This document shows positions 26,823-36,079 of a stretch of DNA of 64,000 nt, piece by piece. Each line of letters opens with the position of its first letter. The stretch's first letter is position 1. Location: NCBI RefSeq assembly GCF_000613345.1, contig NZ_BAIS01000002.1:57138-121137 (forward strand), in the 5' to 3' direction. The notes under the pieces were generated by a model that was not told the origin of the DNA, searched no databases, and saw only the letters and a program-made list of their open reading frames with translations. The position numbers and the translations under genes were made by a program. The DNA is from Prevotella disiens JCM 6334 = ATCC 29426 (GTDB lineage Bacteria; Bacteroidota; Bacteroidia; Bacteroidales; Bacteroidaceae).

Positions 26823-29309
26823 TTAGAAGTGGAAACTTATGTCAGCACCAATTTGGAAGGGGTTTCCAAGTTGACCGAAAGATAATTTTGAACCTGTTGC
26901 TCCGTTTTGTACTACGAATGTATTGTACTTTGTATCCGTAATATTGCGTACCCAAACATTGATATGCATTGGACCGAAATCAGCATCAGCATGTGCGCGA
27001 AGGGTAGCATAGAAGTTTTGAGAAATAGAATTCATCTCGTCCCAATAGGTTTTACCTTGTGCGGTAAGGTTTAATCCTACAAGTACTGAACGCAAATGGA
27101 ATCGATTAGAAGGGTCGATCAATGCTGCAGGGTCAACATCGATACGATAATCAGCAGTAGCAGCAAAGGTATTTTGTGGCACAAATGGCACTTTCTTATC
27201 CTTGTAATCAACTTCTCCTGCACGAGTTGTCTCTGTATATTTGTCGAATTGTGCGCTTGTGAAACCATAACTCAAAGCATAATAAAGCTTGTCTTGCAAG
27301 GTTGTACCACGCAAAGCAACTTCAAAGCCGCATGAATGACTCTTACCTGCATTGGTCATCATGCGACCAAAACTATAATTACCAGCCATTACAGAGAGTT
27401 GTTGATTTTTTATCTGCATATAATAAGCTGCGAGATCTAATACCATTTGGCTTCCCATTAAGTTAAGATGCGCTCCCATTTCATAGTTGAAGCTTGTTTC
27501 AGGCTTATAAGATATGGTTTTTGCAATCTTTTCGTAGAAAGCATCATTATGTTGGATATTCATATCATCACGAGCTTTTTGTGAAGCAGCCATAAGTTCC
27601 GATTGGAAAATATCAGAGAACATTTGAATATTAAAACCACCAGCACGATAACCTTTTGACCATGAAGCGTAAACATTACTGCCATTGTCGAAAAGGTAAG
27701 TTAAACCGACCTTTGGAAGCAATTGATTGAAATGACTACTTTCATGGTGAGTCATTGCAGAAGTGATGATAGGCTTTATATTTTTTCCCATAACACTTTC
27801 GTCTAATAGCAAACGAGCCGATGTTGCGTAATCAATAGCTTGGTGAGAATAATCATAACGCAAGCCAAGTGTTGCACGCAAATGGTTGGTAAGGTCAATA
27901 TTGCTTTCGTGATAAACACCAAGGTTGAAAGTTGGGGTATGGAACAAACCTATGATAGGCTCCATTGTCATATTAATTTTCACACCACCAGCCTTTGCTA
28001 TTGCGGTAACAGCAGCAACAGCAGCAGCTTTCTTAGCTTCGGCTTCTGGCATTCCTTTCTTTATCATATCTGCTGCTATGCGACTTGTCATTGCAGCAAG
28101 CATGCCATTGTAGGCATAAGAAGTGATTTTATGAGAAATAAAATTATTCATATCACCACCAAAATAAATAGGAGCATCAGTTTTTAACCATTGATAGGAA
28201 CCAAAAGCACCGAAAGCCCATTGCCAACGACTATTGTTTTTGCTTTTAATAAAAAGTTCTTCAGTAATTGAATTTTGGATTTGTCGTTGGCGCAAGTGCA
28301 TGAAATCTTGTGGCAAATAGTCCACGTCCATCTTCATATCATCGTTTAAATATTGCCAAGAAGTCATAGAATTGAATACGAAACCTTGACCATCATACTT
28401 CAAACCTAAGCCAGTGTTCAACATGTTGCGCTTATAACCATTTTCACGATTGTGGTTTGGGTTTTGCGTTCCTGCTTGTAAGGCATAATAAGGAGAAGCA
28501 ATATTGGCTGTTGCAATTTGTTCTTCGCTAACAATCTGTCCGTATGGGAAACCATTCTGTTTCACATACTGATAGTCAGCTAAGAAAGTTAAGCTAAAAC
28601 GGTTGGTAGGATTCCACAAAAATTTACCTCTTGCACCAAATTCATCGAATTTATCAGCATGCTCGCCATTGAATTTATTGGTAAAGAAACCATTCGAAGC
28701 ATCATAGAAAGCGGCTATAGAGAACGCACTCTTATCGCTTAACTTTGCATAATGCCCCACTTCGGCTTTGCGCCAAAACTTATTTCCGAGAGATAATTTA
28801 ACGTCAGTACCTTGATGAAGGAACGGATTTTTAGTATATAGACGAATTAAACCTCCTTCGGTATTCATGCCATACAATGTTCCTTGGGGACCACGCAAGA
28901 CATCAACACGCTCTACATCGTAGCTATGGAAATTGAAAGAACTTTTGCTTTGTATCGGCATTCCGTCAACATAAATGCCTACTGCTGGAGAATTGATACG
29001 AGAACCAATGCCGCGAATATACATAGACGAAGTGAAACGTGAACCATATTCAGGCATCGTAAACGAAGAAACGTAAGCTGAAAGTTGGCGAAGGTCTTGT
29101 GTATTTAAGGCATTCAACTGCATACGATTAAAAGAAGTGCTACTCAAAGGTTGCTGACGCAAACGGAAAAACTCTTTGGGTTGGTCGTAAACATAAACTT
29201 CTTCGATGTCGTAAATACGAGTTGTGTCAAGAGAAGTGTCATCTGGAGCAGCAAAAACACTTACTGGCACAAATGAAGCACATAAAAACGTTAGTAAAAT
29301 CTTATTCAT
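26823..29309 (-). CDS. TonB-dependent outer-membrane receptor
   Basis: 828 residues with a signal peptide (ending near VFAA), a TonB-box-like stretch near residues 30-40 (YDIEEVYVYDQ), a plug domain (RGIGSRINSPAVGIYVDGMP, VDVLRGPQGTLYGMNTEGGL) and a 22-strand-type barrel ending in Phe (IGADISFHF). It resembles the siderophore-type receptors and lacks the SusC carboxypeptidase-like N-domain; there is no SusD gene beside it. Residues about 400-440 form an unusual Ala/Lys-rich stretch (AEAKKAAAVAAVTAIAKAGG), probably an extracellular loop helix. The substrate is unknown. Confidence 0.9.
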   Translation of the reverse strand: MNKILLTFLCASFVPVSVFAAPDDTSLDTTRIYDIEEVYVYDQPKEFFRLRQQPLSSTSFNRMQLNALNTQDLRQLSAYVSSFTMPEYGSRFTSSMYIRGIGSRINSPAVGIYVDGMPIQSKSSFNFHSYDVERVDVLRGPQGTLYGMNTEGGLIRLYTKNPFLHQGTDVKLSLGNKFWRKAEVGHYAKLSDKSAFSIAAFYDASNGFFTNKFNGEHADKFDEFGARGKFLWNPTNRFSLTFLADYQYVKQNGFPYGQIVSEEQIATANIASPYYALQAGTQNPNHNRENGYKRNMLNTGLGLKYDGQGFVFNSMTSWQYLNDDMKMDVDYLPQDFMHLRQRQIQNSITEELFIKSKNNSRWQWAFGAFGSYQWLKTDAPIYFGGDMNNFISHKITSYAYNGMLAAMTSRIAADMIKKGMPEAEAKKAAAVAAVTAIAKAGGVKINMTMEPIIGLFHTPTFNLGVYHESNIDLTNHLRATLGLRYDYSHQAIDYATSARLLLDESVMGKNIKPIITSAMTHHESSHFNQLLPKVGLTYLFDNGSNVYASWSKGYRAGGFNIQMFSDIFQSELMAASQKARDDMNIQHNDAFYEKIAKTISYKPETSFNYEMGAHLNLMGSQMVLDLAAYYMQIKNQQLSVMAGNYSFGRMMTNAGKSHSCGFEVALRGTTLQDKLYYALSYGFTSAQFDKYTETTRAGEVDYKDKKVPFVPQNTFAATADYRIDVDPAALIDPSNRFHLRSVLVGLNLTAQGKTYWDEMNSISQNFYATLRAHADADFGPMHINVWVRNITDTKYNTFVVQNGATGSKLSFGQLGNPFQIGADISFHF

Positions 29310-29352
29310 TTTTTATTTAATAGATGTTTTTATCAATTCTATTTAACATCTG

Positions 29353-29383
29353 CAAAGGTACATACATTCCATAAAATTCACAA
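29353..29383 (-). promoter_or_regulatory. Promoter of the TonB-dependent receptor gene
   Basis: Minus strand TTG (29383-29381), 20-nt spacer, TACCTTTG (29360-29353), 43 nt upstream of the start codon. Confidence 0.6.
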
Positions 29384-29440
29384 TCCTTATTTATGATGAA
29401 AATAAGAATACATAGAAGCAAAAAAGAAACATTTTAGTTT

Positions 29441-30577
29441 TTATTCATTTATGACACCACAATGTGGGCATCTCCCCTTTCTGTGAAGTCGCGCACCACA
29501 ATTGCCACATTCGTAAGTATCGCTATGGCGTTTGCGCCAAACGAGAATAGCGTAATAAATGTAAGCCAATAAAAGCAAATAGCCAACGTAATAAAGCGTA
29601 AGAACTGAGAAAACAATGTAATTTACAGCACAAATACCTGCCAAACCACAAAGATAAATAAGTGCATCGCCTGACCGAAGCAAGCGGCGAACATCATCAA
29701 TTGCAGCAATTGCAATAATTATCATTGCCCAAACAAGCAATAAAAATATATTCAAAAGTAAAGGTTGCGAGAAAGGATTGAGCGAAGGGTGGAAATAAAA
29801 TTCACGCCATGTTTCGGGTGCAAACAATTGTATGGAAGCATAAAAGGCTGCCGAAGTTGCTACAATAAGTGCTAATAAGGTGGGATAGAAAGAATTAATA
29901 TCGTTGAAATGAACAATATTAGCATTACGACGCAATATTTTTCGCATCAAGTAACTCACAGAAATAAGCAAAATAACAACCAAGAATACCAACAAGTGAA
30001 CGTTGGAAAACAAGGAAATGAATTGAGAAATTGGGTCGTCAGGGTCTACATGTTTTAATAGTTTGCTCTCTCTTGACCAACCAAAAGCGTAATCTTCCGT
30101 TGCTACACGCACCCAAACGGAGTCTATACTATCGTTGGGAAGAATGCGAACATCGGCAACTACCATTGATTTTCCTTTACGAACGGCAAAAGAATCGGTC
30201 TTCATTTTATTGACAACTTCTTCTGGCTGCTGCCTCAAAAGCATCAATGAATCGTCGTGAACCACAAAGTTAAAGCCTTGTGAATAATGGTGTTTCACGC
30301 GAAAAGCAAACGAATCCATAGAAAGCGTACTACTTTGCCACGTCTTTTCCTCATTGGTTGGCTTTTTATTTTTCAAGGAATCGTCAGCCTCTTTTATTCT
30401 TCGTGATATTTGTGCCTCTTGAATGCTATCAGGAAGACGGAATTGTGAAGGCGTTTTCTTATGGTAACAACCTGTTAGACCAACATTCAATGTAAACAAA
30501 AGCAAGATTATTCCCAAAGGAGTCAGTCGCTTTTGGAATAACATTAAAAGGCTTTTATGTAACATTTTGTTCGTCAT
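29441..30577 (-). CDS. Membrane protein with C-terminal zinc ribbon, possible lipoprotein
   Basis: 378 residues. The N-terminal hydrophobic stretch ends in LTGC (Cys37), a possible lipobox if the true start is internal. A soluble region with SH3-like beta content (VADVRILPNDSIDSVWVRVA) is followed by about five membrane segments between residues 190 and 350 and a C-terminal zinc ribbon (CGNCGARL...CPHCG). I know no function for this arrangement. It starts 23 nt after the U32 peptidase gene, so it is probably its operon partner. Confidence 0.75.
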   Translation of the reverse strand: MTNKMLHKSLLMLFQKRLTPLGIILLLFTLNVGLTGCYHKKTPSQFRLPDSIQEAQISRRIKEADDSLKNKKPTNEEKTWQSSTLSMDSFAFRVKHHYSQGFNFVVHDDSLMLLRQQPEEVVNKMKTDSFAVRKGKSMVVADVRILPNDSIDSVWVRVATEDYAFGWSRESKLLKHVDPDDPISQFISLFSNVHLLVFLVVILLISVSYLMRKILRRNANIVHFNDINSFYPTLLALIVATSAAFYASIQLFAPETWREFYFHPSLNPFSQPLLLNIFLLLVWAMIIIAIAAIDDVRRLLRSGDALIYLCGLAGICAVNYIVFSVLTLYYVGYLLLLAYIYYAILVWRKRHSDTYECGNCGARLHRKGRCPHCGVINE

Positions 30578-30600
30578 TATGGCTTATTCGGCAAATATAT

Positions 30601-32495
30601 TCATTTGACAATGTCGCAATCAAACTCTAATCGGAAGCGTTTTCTATCGCCAAGTTCAAGGAATAATGGTTCTTTCCAAGTTGGTTTCTTACCACCATTT
30701 ACAACACAATAACCCAAAGAATAGCGGATACAATGGCGACACTGCATCACCAAAGCCTCCGTTTGTTTCTTTTTCAAGTCTTCTACATCGGTGCATTCAA
30801 AGGCTGCTTGTGGCTTTTCCATGCCTTGTTGAACATAAAAAGAACAAGCCTCTTTATTCGCTATATTATAAAGGTAAGGATAGCGCTCGTAATTTTTCGG
30901 ATTAATATACGAGAAGTTAGCTGAATTAACCTTATCGCTTTCGTTCTTTTCAGTTGAGAGGTTATGCTTTCCTATTGCCTTTGCAAGGTCTAAACTCGCA
31001 AATTGTTCTATTGCATCACGCGAAGTTCAGCTAAAATACTACTTGGTATGAAATATTGGTCGGCTTCGTCAACTATTTCAATGTTTTCACAATTATAAAT
31101 GGTATTCCCCAACTTGCTCAACTGCTTGATAATATTTTCTCTTTGTGGCTTTTGTGCTGCTTGATGTTCAAAGTTTATAGTAGCTTTTGCCGACAACTTT
31201 GTTTCCAACTCATCAACCAATTTTATTTCCAACGAGTAACCATTTTCGGTTAATCCAAAGGTCATAGTGATAGCAATGAGTCGTTTCGCACTATTTCCCG
31301 ATAATTCTTTCTCAAAAGCTTGGTCTTGATTTCTGTACAATCCCATTCCTGGTTGTAAACCATTTGGCATTTTATAGGGAAACAATCGGTTGCCAACAGC
31401 ACGATTTACTCGGAATCCTTCCAGCGCTTTTGTTTCAGAATTGATAAAACAAAGTCCGTCACCATTGGCAAAACTTGCGGTCGAAGCCACATTAAACGAA
31501 TCGCGACGAAGTTCTTTTACCTTTCCAACAAACTCTCCTAAAGCCTTTGGAGTGTTGGGAGAAAAGATATTAGGTTGGCGACCTTGCACAAAATAGTTGG
31601 TATATCCTCGATTGAAAGTTTTGTTTAAATCAGGTGTAAAGCTGTATTCCACTTTCCCTAACGAGGCACGTTTAAACTGATTAGGATATTTCCTAACGAT
31701 TTCATTCAAGCGTTTGTTGTAAGCCGAAACAACATTTTTCACATAATTAATATCCTTTAGTCGTCCTTCTATCTTAAAGGCGCAAGCTCCAGATTGTATT
31801 AATTCTTCCAAATTATCTATCTGACACATGTCTTTTAAAGACAATAGATAGCGTTGTTTCTCTATTATTTTACCATCAGAATCCTTTAAATCGAATGCCA
31901 TACGGCAGAATTGCGAACAAGCGCCACGATTAGCCGAACGCCCAAAACAATATTGTGAAGCATAGCAAATGCCACTGTAACTAACACAAAGGGCGCCATG
32001 AACAAAAGCCTCTAACTCTACTTGTGGAACCGCTTTATGTATTGCTGAAATCTCTTTTACTGATAATTCACGGGCAAGGACAACTCTTTCAAAACCCAGC
32101 GAAGCGAGCCATGCTACTTTCTCGGCTGTTCGACTATCGCATTGCGTACTGGCATGTAAAGCTATCTTTGTTTTCAACGTTTCTTTACAAGCCTTGAGCA
32201 ATCCCATATCTTGGATTAATAAGGCATCAACATGAACTTTCTCCAACTCACGAACGAGTTGGAGCATATCGTCCATTTCGTTGTTATAAATAATCGTATT
32301 GACTGTAACATGCACCTTTGCACCAAATTGATGGGCATAGTTGCACAATGTTGCAATATCCTCTACAGTATTGCCAGCCGATTGGCGTGCTCCAAATTTT
32401 GCAGCACCTATATAAACGGCATCAGCACCATGGTCAATGGCGGCAATGCCACACTCCAAATTCTTAGCTGGAGCCAATAACTCTATTGTCCGCAT
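30601..32495 (-). CDS. Peptidase U32 family protein, frame interrupted near 31020
   Basis: Collagenase-like peptidase U32 family. The N-terminal TIM-barrel shows ELLAPAKNLECGIAAIDHGA and the U32 signature region ELEAFVHGALCVSYSGICY with Cys-rich SRGACSQFCR-type sequence. The frame stops at 31008 after ELRVMQ; the conserved C-terminal part (ALVMQCRHCIRYSLGYCV, WKEPLFLELGDRKRFRLEF) continues one frame back. Restoring one C (minus-strand GCG to GCCG at 31020/31021) reads ELRRDAIEQF and gives a single protein of about 631 residues. Possible roles include RNA or tRNA hydroxylation (as RlhA/TrhP relatives) rather than proteolysis. Head of the operon with the zinc-ribbon protein. Confidence 0.87.
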
Positions 32496-32519
32496 TATTT
32501 ATCCTTCTACTTTGTTTTG

Positions 32520-32527
32520 CAAAGATA
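32520..32527 (-). promoter_or_regulatory. -7 box of the U32 peptidase gene
   Basis: Minus strand TATCTTTG, 25 nt before the ATG. Confidence 0.55.
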
Positions 32528-32631
32528 AACAATTTAGTGAATAACTGAAAGCAACTAACCTAAAAAAGGGCTTTTAGCATAAAAAATCTCTAAAATATAA
32601 AAGCAAAAATAGAAGAGGCATTCTTTTATTT

Positions 32632-32693
32632 TCCAAAGAGCCTATTTTAAACTCAAAAACCTATTGTTTTGCTATTCAAAACAATAGGTTTTT
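32632..32693. repeat. Dispersed repeat: GAGCCTATTTT unit plus a 17-bp palindrome
   Basis: A GCCTATTTT unit (from 32640) is followed by a perfect hairpin, AAAAACCTATTGTTTTG (32655-32671) with CAAAACAATAGGTTTTT (32677-32693). The hairpin core recurs at 63954-63987. No gene needs a terminator here on the plus strand. The rest of 32528-32778 is AT-rich with nothing else recognisable. Confidence 0.75.
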
Positions 32694-32778
32694 ATTTTTC
32701 ACACTTCTGTTCTTGAGTTTGCACGATTGATAAATCTTTAGCCGACTTAACTTCTATGTTTTTAGAAACATGAAATAA

Positions 32779-32809
32779 AAAGGCTACAAACTTAGTGTTT
32801 GCAGCCTTT
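32779..32809 (-). terminator. Terminator of rpsP
   Basis: Minus strand AAAGGCTgCAAAC, loop, GTTTGtAGCCTTT then TTTATTT; 31 nt after the rpsP stop. Confidence 0.8.
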
Positions 32810-32839
32810 ATATTCTTTTCTTCAAAAAGAAGTGTTCGA

Positions 32840-33394
32840 TTAAGCTTCAGCAGGAGCTTCTGTTTCTTGTGCTGGTGCTTCTTCTACTTGTGCAGCTTCA
32901 GCCTCTGCGTTCTTAGCAGCTTCTTCAGCTTGAGCAGCAGCCTTCTTCTCAGCTACTTTCTTTGCCATAGCTTCGTTAGCTTTCTTTTCAGCTTCGAGGT
33001 TAGTTGCTACCTTAGCTTTCTTTGCGTCAGCTACCTTCTTTTCAGCAGCTTCCTTAGCAGCTTCTTTTTCTTTTTTCCAAGCATCGAACTTCTGCTGACA
33101 TGCAGCTTCGTCGAATGCTCCCTTCTTAACGCCACCACGGAGATGCTTCATCATGAAAACACCTTCCGCTTTAAGCAAGTTGCGTACTGTGTCGGTAGGT
33201 TGCGCACCTACTTCGAGCCAGTAAAGAGCACGATCGAAATTCAAATCTACAGTGGCTGGATTGGTGTTAGGGTTGTATGTACCAATCTTTTCATTGAATT
33301 TACCATCACGTGGTGCACGAACGTCTGCAATAACAATGCTGTAAACGGCATAGCCTTTACGACCTCCGCGTTGCAATCTGATTTTTGTTGCCAT
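32840..33394 (-). CDS. rpsP: 30S ribosomal protein S16 with long C-terminal tail
   Basis: Residues 1-80 are S16 ([47 protein letters not shown]). Residues about 100-184 are a low-complexity helix of Ala, Glu and Lys ([20 protein letters not shown]) ending in [12 protein letters not shown], so the protein is about twice the length of E. coli S16. Tails like this occur in Bacteroidetes S16. Single gene here, without the trmD/rimM/rplS partners seen elsewhere. Promoter and leader hairpin lie at 33434-33489. Confidence 0.95.
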   Translation of the reverse strand: MATKIRLQRGGRKGYAVYSIVIADVRAPRDGKFNEKIGTYNPNTNPATVDLNFDRALYWLEVGAQPTDTVRNLLKAEGVFMMKHLRGGVKKGAFDEAACQQKFDAWKKEKEAAKEAAEKKVADAKKAKVATNLEAEKKANEAMAKKVAEKKAAAQAEEAAKNAEAEAAQVEEAPAQETEAPAEA

Positions 33395-33433
33395 AATTTG
33401 TTTTTTATTCTTTTAATTAGGTTTGAATTTAAT

Positions 33434-33452
33434 GCTATTATCTCGTAATAGC
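33434..33452 (-). promoter_or_regulatory. Hairpin in the rpsP leader
   Basis: GCTATTA, 5-nt loop, TAATAGC: a perfect 7-bp stem right at the expected 5' end of the rpsP mRNA, 39 nt upstream of the ATG. It could be an autoregulatory or stability element. Confidence 0.45.
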
Positions 33453-33457
33453 GACTG

Positions 33458-33489
33458 CAAAATTACATTTTTCTTTTCTAACTACCAAA
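33458..33489 (-). promoter_or_regulatory. Promoter of rpsP
   Basis: Minus strand TTTG (33489-33486), 20-nt spacer, TAATTTTG (33465-33458). Confidence 0.75.
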
Positions 33490-33531
33490 CAATCTGCTCA
33501 TTATCTTGACATAATGTGCTTAATTTGAGCA

Positions 33532-34875
33532 TTATTGGGCGGTTGGTTGTGGTGTTGCAGCTTGTTGAGTCCAATTGATTGCTACGATTCGATTGTTTTC
33601 TATGGTTGCACGAACCGAATAATTCTTTGACGATGTACCGCCTTCACGCTCTATTTCCAATCGTGCTGGAATGGTTACGGTATGAACTATACGTCCATCG
33701 TCAGTTTTATCGGTGGTGGCGGTAGCGTCTTTTCCAAGATGCCACATCACATTTTTTACATCAGCTTGATAAAGTCGTTCACGCATGTACCTATCTACAT
33801 CGGCAGTGGTTGCTCCACTTGCGCCCAAAAATGTAAACTGGGCAGCAACAGTTTCTTTGATTTTGCTCGAACTTTTACTATTAATTCCTTGTAAGAATTG
33901 ACGAATAACCGACTTGGCGGTTTGTGTATCAGCGGCAGAAGCTGTATTGTCGAGCAAAACTTTTAATTTTTCGTCAGCTTCTTTTGCATGGGCTCCTGAA
34001 GGGAATTTCTCTCTATATCCTAAATAAGATGCTTCATTATTGAAACGCAAAGCCTCTTGCCATGATAGTTCATCTATGCGACTCAAGATTTCAGCCCTAT
34101 GCGGTGTGCTTGGATGTGCTTGTAAATAAGTTTTATAACCCACTATTGAATTTTGCTGAACCGCTTTCCCCCACCCTTCGTCTTCGCTTTTACTTTGTGC
34201 CAATAAGTTCTTTATATTCGTTAAATGGGCTAATGGAGCATCTGGATAATCATTAATGAATTGTTCCATTACATCTATATTATTACTTTTCAAAGCAATT
34301 TCATAGTCTTCTGCCTCATGATTTTGATTACCACGATGATAGAAAAATAATAAAACGGCAGATATAATGATAGCCAACAACAATGAAATGATGAGTGGGA
34401 CATGATTATTTGTTGCCTTTTCTTTTGGGTTTTCGGTTTCAGATTGTGCTTCAATTGGCTGAATTTCCTCAGCATAAACCACTTGTTCTTCGTCTTCTAC
34501 CACCACTGCTGCTAAAGGTTCGTCCTCAGTAGCTTCCACAAGAGGAACTTCGTCGTTGTTTTGGGAAGTTTCCGCAACGGCTTCTTCCGAATTATTTAAA
34601 TTCGTAACTTTTTCTTTCTCAACATCTTCTGCTATTTCAACAATAGGAGTATCCTCGTTGTGGGGTGTTTCTACTATTATTGTTTGTTCTTCTGAACGAT
34701 GAAGTGTTTCTGTTTCAGCGTGATGACAATTAGGACAAATATAATCCTCCTTTAAATAGATTTCATCACAATTTGAACAGGTAACAATATGACCTGCTAT
34801 TTTAACTCCACAACTTGGACAAAAAGGAGCCTTATCACTGACTTGATGCCCGCACTCTGGACATTTTATTATCAT
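33532..34875 (-). CDS. Zinc-ribbon membrane protein with periplasmic repeats
   Basis: 447 residues. Two zinc ribbons open the protein (CPECGHQVSDKAPFCPSCG; CSNCDEIYLKEDYICPNC), followed by a long acidic Glu/Val/Thr-rich linker, one membrane helix (about residues 163-183, IISLLLAIIISAVLLFFYH) and a C-terminal soluble part with a helical repeat region (MEQFINDYPDAPLAHLTNIK, YLQAHPSTPHRAEIL) and a SnoaL/NTF2-like end. No known function. It follows the GH25 gene by 64 nt and is probably co-transcribed with it. Confidence 0.8.
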   Translation of the reverse strand: MIIKCPECGHQVSDKAPFCPSCGVKIAGHIVTCSNCDEIYLKEDYICPNCHHAETETLHRSEEQTIIVETPHNEDTPIVEIAEDVEKEKVTNLNNSEEAVAETSQNNDEVPLVEATEDEPLAAVVVEDEEQVVYAEEIQPIEAQSETENPKEKATNNHVPLIISLLLAIIISAVLLFFYHRGNQNHEAEDYEIALKSNNIDVMEQFINDYPDAPLAHLTNIKNLLAQSKSEDEGWGKAVQQNSIVGYKTYLQAHPSTPHRAEILSRIDELSWQEALRFNNEASYLGYREKFPSGAHAKEADEKLKVLLDNTASAADTQTAKSVIRQFLQGINSKSSSKIKETVAAQFTFLGASGATTADVDRYMRERLYQADVKNVMWHLGKDATATTDKTDDGRIVHTVTIPARLEIEREGGTSSKNYSVRATIENNRIVAINWTQQAATPQPTAQ

Positions 34876-34939
34876 TATTTCGAACTATTTAAAATGAATA
34901 TATTGCTCAGAATAAAACTATTTGCTTTATTTTTTAGCC

Positions 34940-35665
34940 TTAATAATAACGTGTATTAGATTTCTTTCGTGGAAATCGTATTTCGCGGATACTGTGCTTT
35001 CCCATTAATCTGCTTTTATCAACATAACCACGAACGCCATTAATATATCCTTTACCCGTATATTGCCATGCAAAAATATCTCGCCCATCGCTTAAAACTG
35101 GTTCACGGTGAGTATATTGTGCGATGAACAATTTGTAGCCTGCCAATGCACCTACAAGATGTTTGTTGTAAAAATTGGTATATGTATAAACCAAAGGACG
35201 TACACCATATTCCTTTGTCATAAGGTCTAAAAACTTTGTTAGGCTATCACGCAAAGCATAATCGTTCAATCCACTTGTGGTTTCAATATCAACCATTGGG
35301 ATTAAATCTTGGTCTTGTGGTCGACATTGCGCACGGAAGTTCCTTACTTGGTCTTCTTGCGGAACATTGGGACGATAAAAATGGTAAGAACCTACATTCA
35401 TTCCATTTCGTTTTGCGGCTTGTATATTTTCGTAATAACGTTTATCTACCCAACTTTGCCCTTCGGTTGCTTTCAAATAAACATAATTAAGCTTATGGTT
35501 GCTATTCTTAGCAACAGTTTCCCACCACACATCACCTTGGTAATGGCTCATATCAAGCCCGTGGACATGGTCGCAAGTATCTTCACATTGTATATTATAT
35601 TGTGCCTTCACGCTCATGATTGTTAAAAAGCTTAAGACAACAAGAATAAAACGTTTCTTTCTCAT
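34940..35665 (-). CDS. Glycoside hydrolase family 25 lysozyme
   Basis: 241 residues with a signal peptide (cleavage near SVKAQ). The GH25 active-site motifs are present: GLDMSHYQGDV (Asp38) and MVDIETT (Asp/Glu dyad near residue 145), with YVYLKATEGQSWVD, GSYHFYRPN and FAWQYTGKG. GH25 enzymes cleave the MurNAc-GlcNAc bond of peptidoglycan. A basic tail RFPRKKSNTRYY ends the chain. The promoter -7 box lies only 6 nt before the ATG. Confidence 0.92.
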   Translation of the reverse strand: MRKKRFILVVLSFLTIMSVKAQYNIQCEDTCDHVHGLDMSHYQGDVWWETVAKNSNHKLNYVYLKATEGQSWVDKRYYENIQAAKRNGMNVGSYHFYRPNVPQEDQVRNFRAQCRPQDQDLIPMVDIETTSGLNDYALRDSLTKFLDLMTKEYGVRPLVYTYTNFYNKHLVGALAGYKLFIAQYTHREPVLSDGRDIFAWQYTGKGYINGVRGYVDKSRLMGKHSIREIRFPRKKSNTRYY

Positions 35666-35670
35666 ATTTG

Positions 35671-35700
35671 CAAAGATACAACTTATAATTGATTCACAAA
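35671..35700 (-). promoter_or_regulatory. Promoter of the GH25 gene, nearly leaderless
   Basis: Minus strand TTTG (35700-35697), 18-nt spacer, TATCTTTG (35678-35671). The ATG (35665) begins 6 nt after the box, so the transcript should start at or just before the start codon. Confidence 0.65.
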
Positions 35701-36028
35701 AGACAAAGGCTTTAGAATTAAAACTATGCTAAATTATTTAGTAATTTTTTGCTTGCTTTACGCTTATTCTCTTGATAGCGCTCTTAATGAAACGACGATT
35801 ATTATCTCAGTTCGCTATATAGCGCTCCTAATTATTGTTTTGGTAAAACCTTCGAACAATCTATAGCACTATCGGGGGCAGTACTCCCACAAGAGTACTG
35901 GAGTAATCGTTTGAGAGGATTCGAGTACTCCCACAAGAGTACTCCCATCAAAATACGAGTCGAACAGCACTTCTACAAGGAAAAACAACCCATTTGAAAG
36001 GGATTAAGCATAAAAAATATGAATAAAG
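35701..36028. other. Gene-free intergenic stretch with palindromes
   Basis: No credible coding frame. It holds two TAGCGCTC sequences (near 35776 and 35820) and the twin palindromes at 35880-35943; the AGCATAAAAAAT motif near 36007 recurs near 32577 and 63989. Confidence 0.55.
35880..35943. repeat. Two copies of a 20-bp palindrome 44 bp apart
   Basis: AGTACTCCCACAAGAGTACT occurs at 35880-35899 and 35924-35943. Each copy is AGTACTC-CCACAA-GAGTACT, a 7-bp perfect stem. Confidence 0.8.
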
Positions 36029-36060
36029 TTTGGTATCCGTAATTTTATTTGGTAACTTTA
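36029..36060 (+). promoter_or_regulatory. Promoter of the addA-addB-like genes
   Basis: TTTG (36029-36032), 20-nt spacer, TAACTTTA (36053-36060), one base off the consensus, 19 nt before the ATG. Confidence 0.55.
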
Positions 36061-36079
36061 CATCAAAATAAGTAATCGC

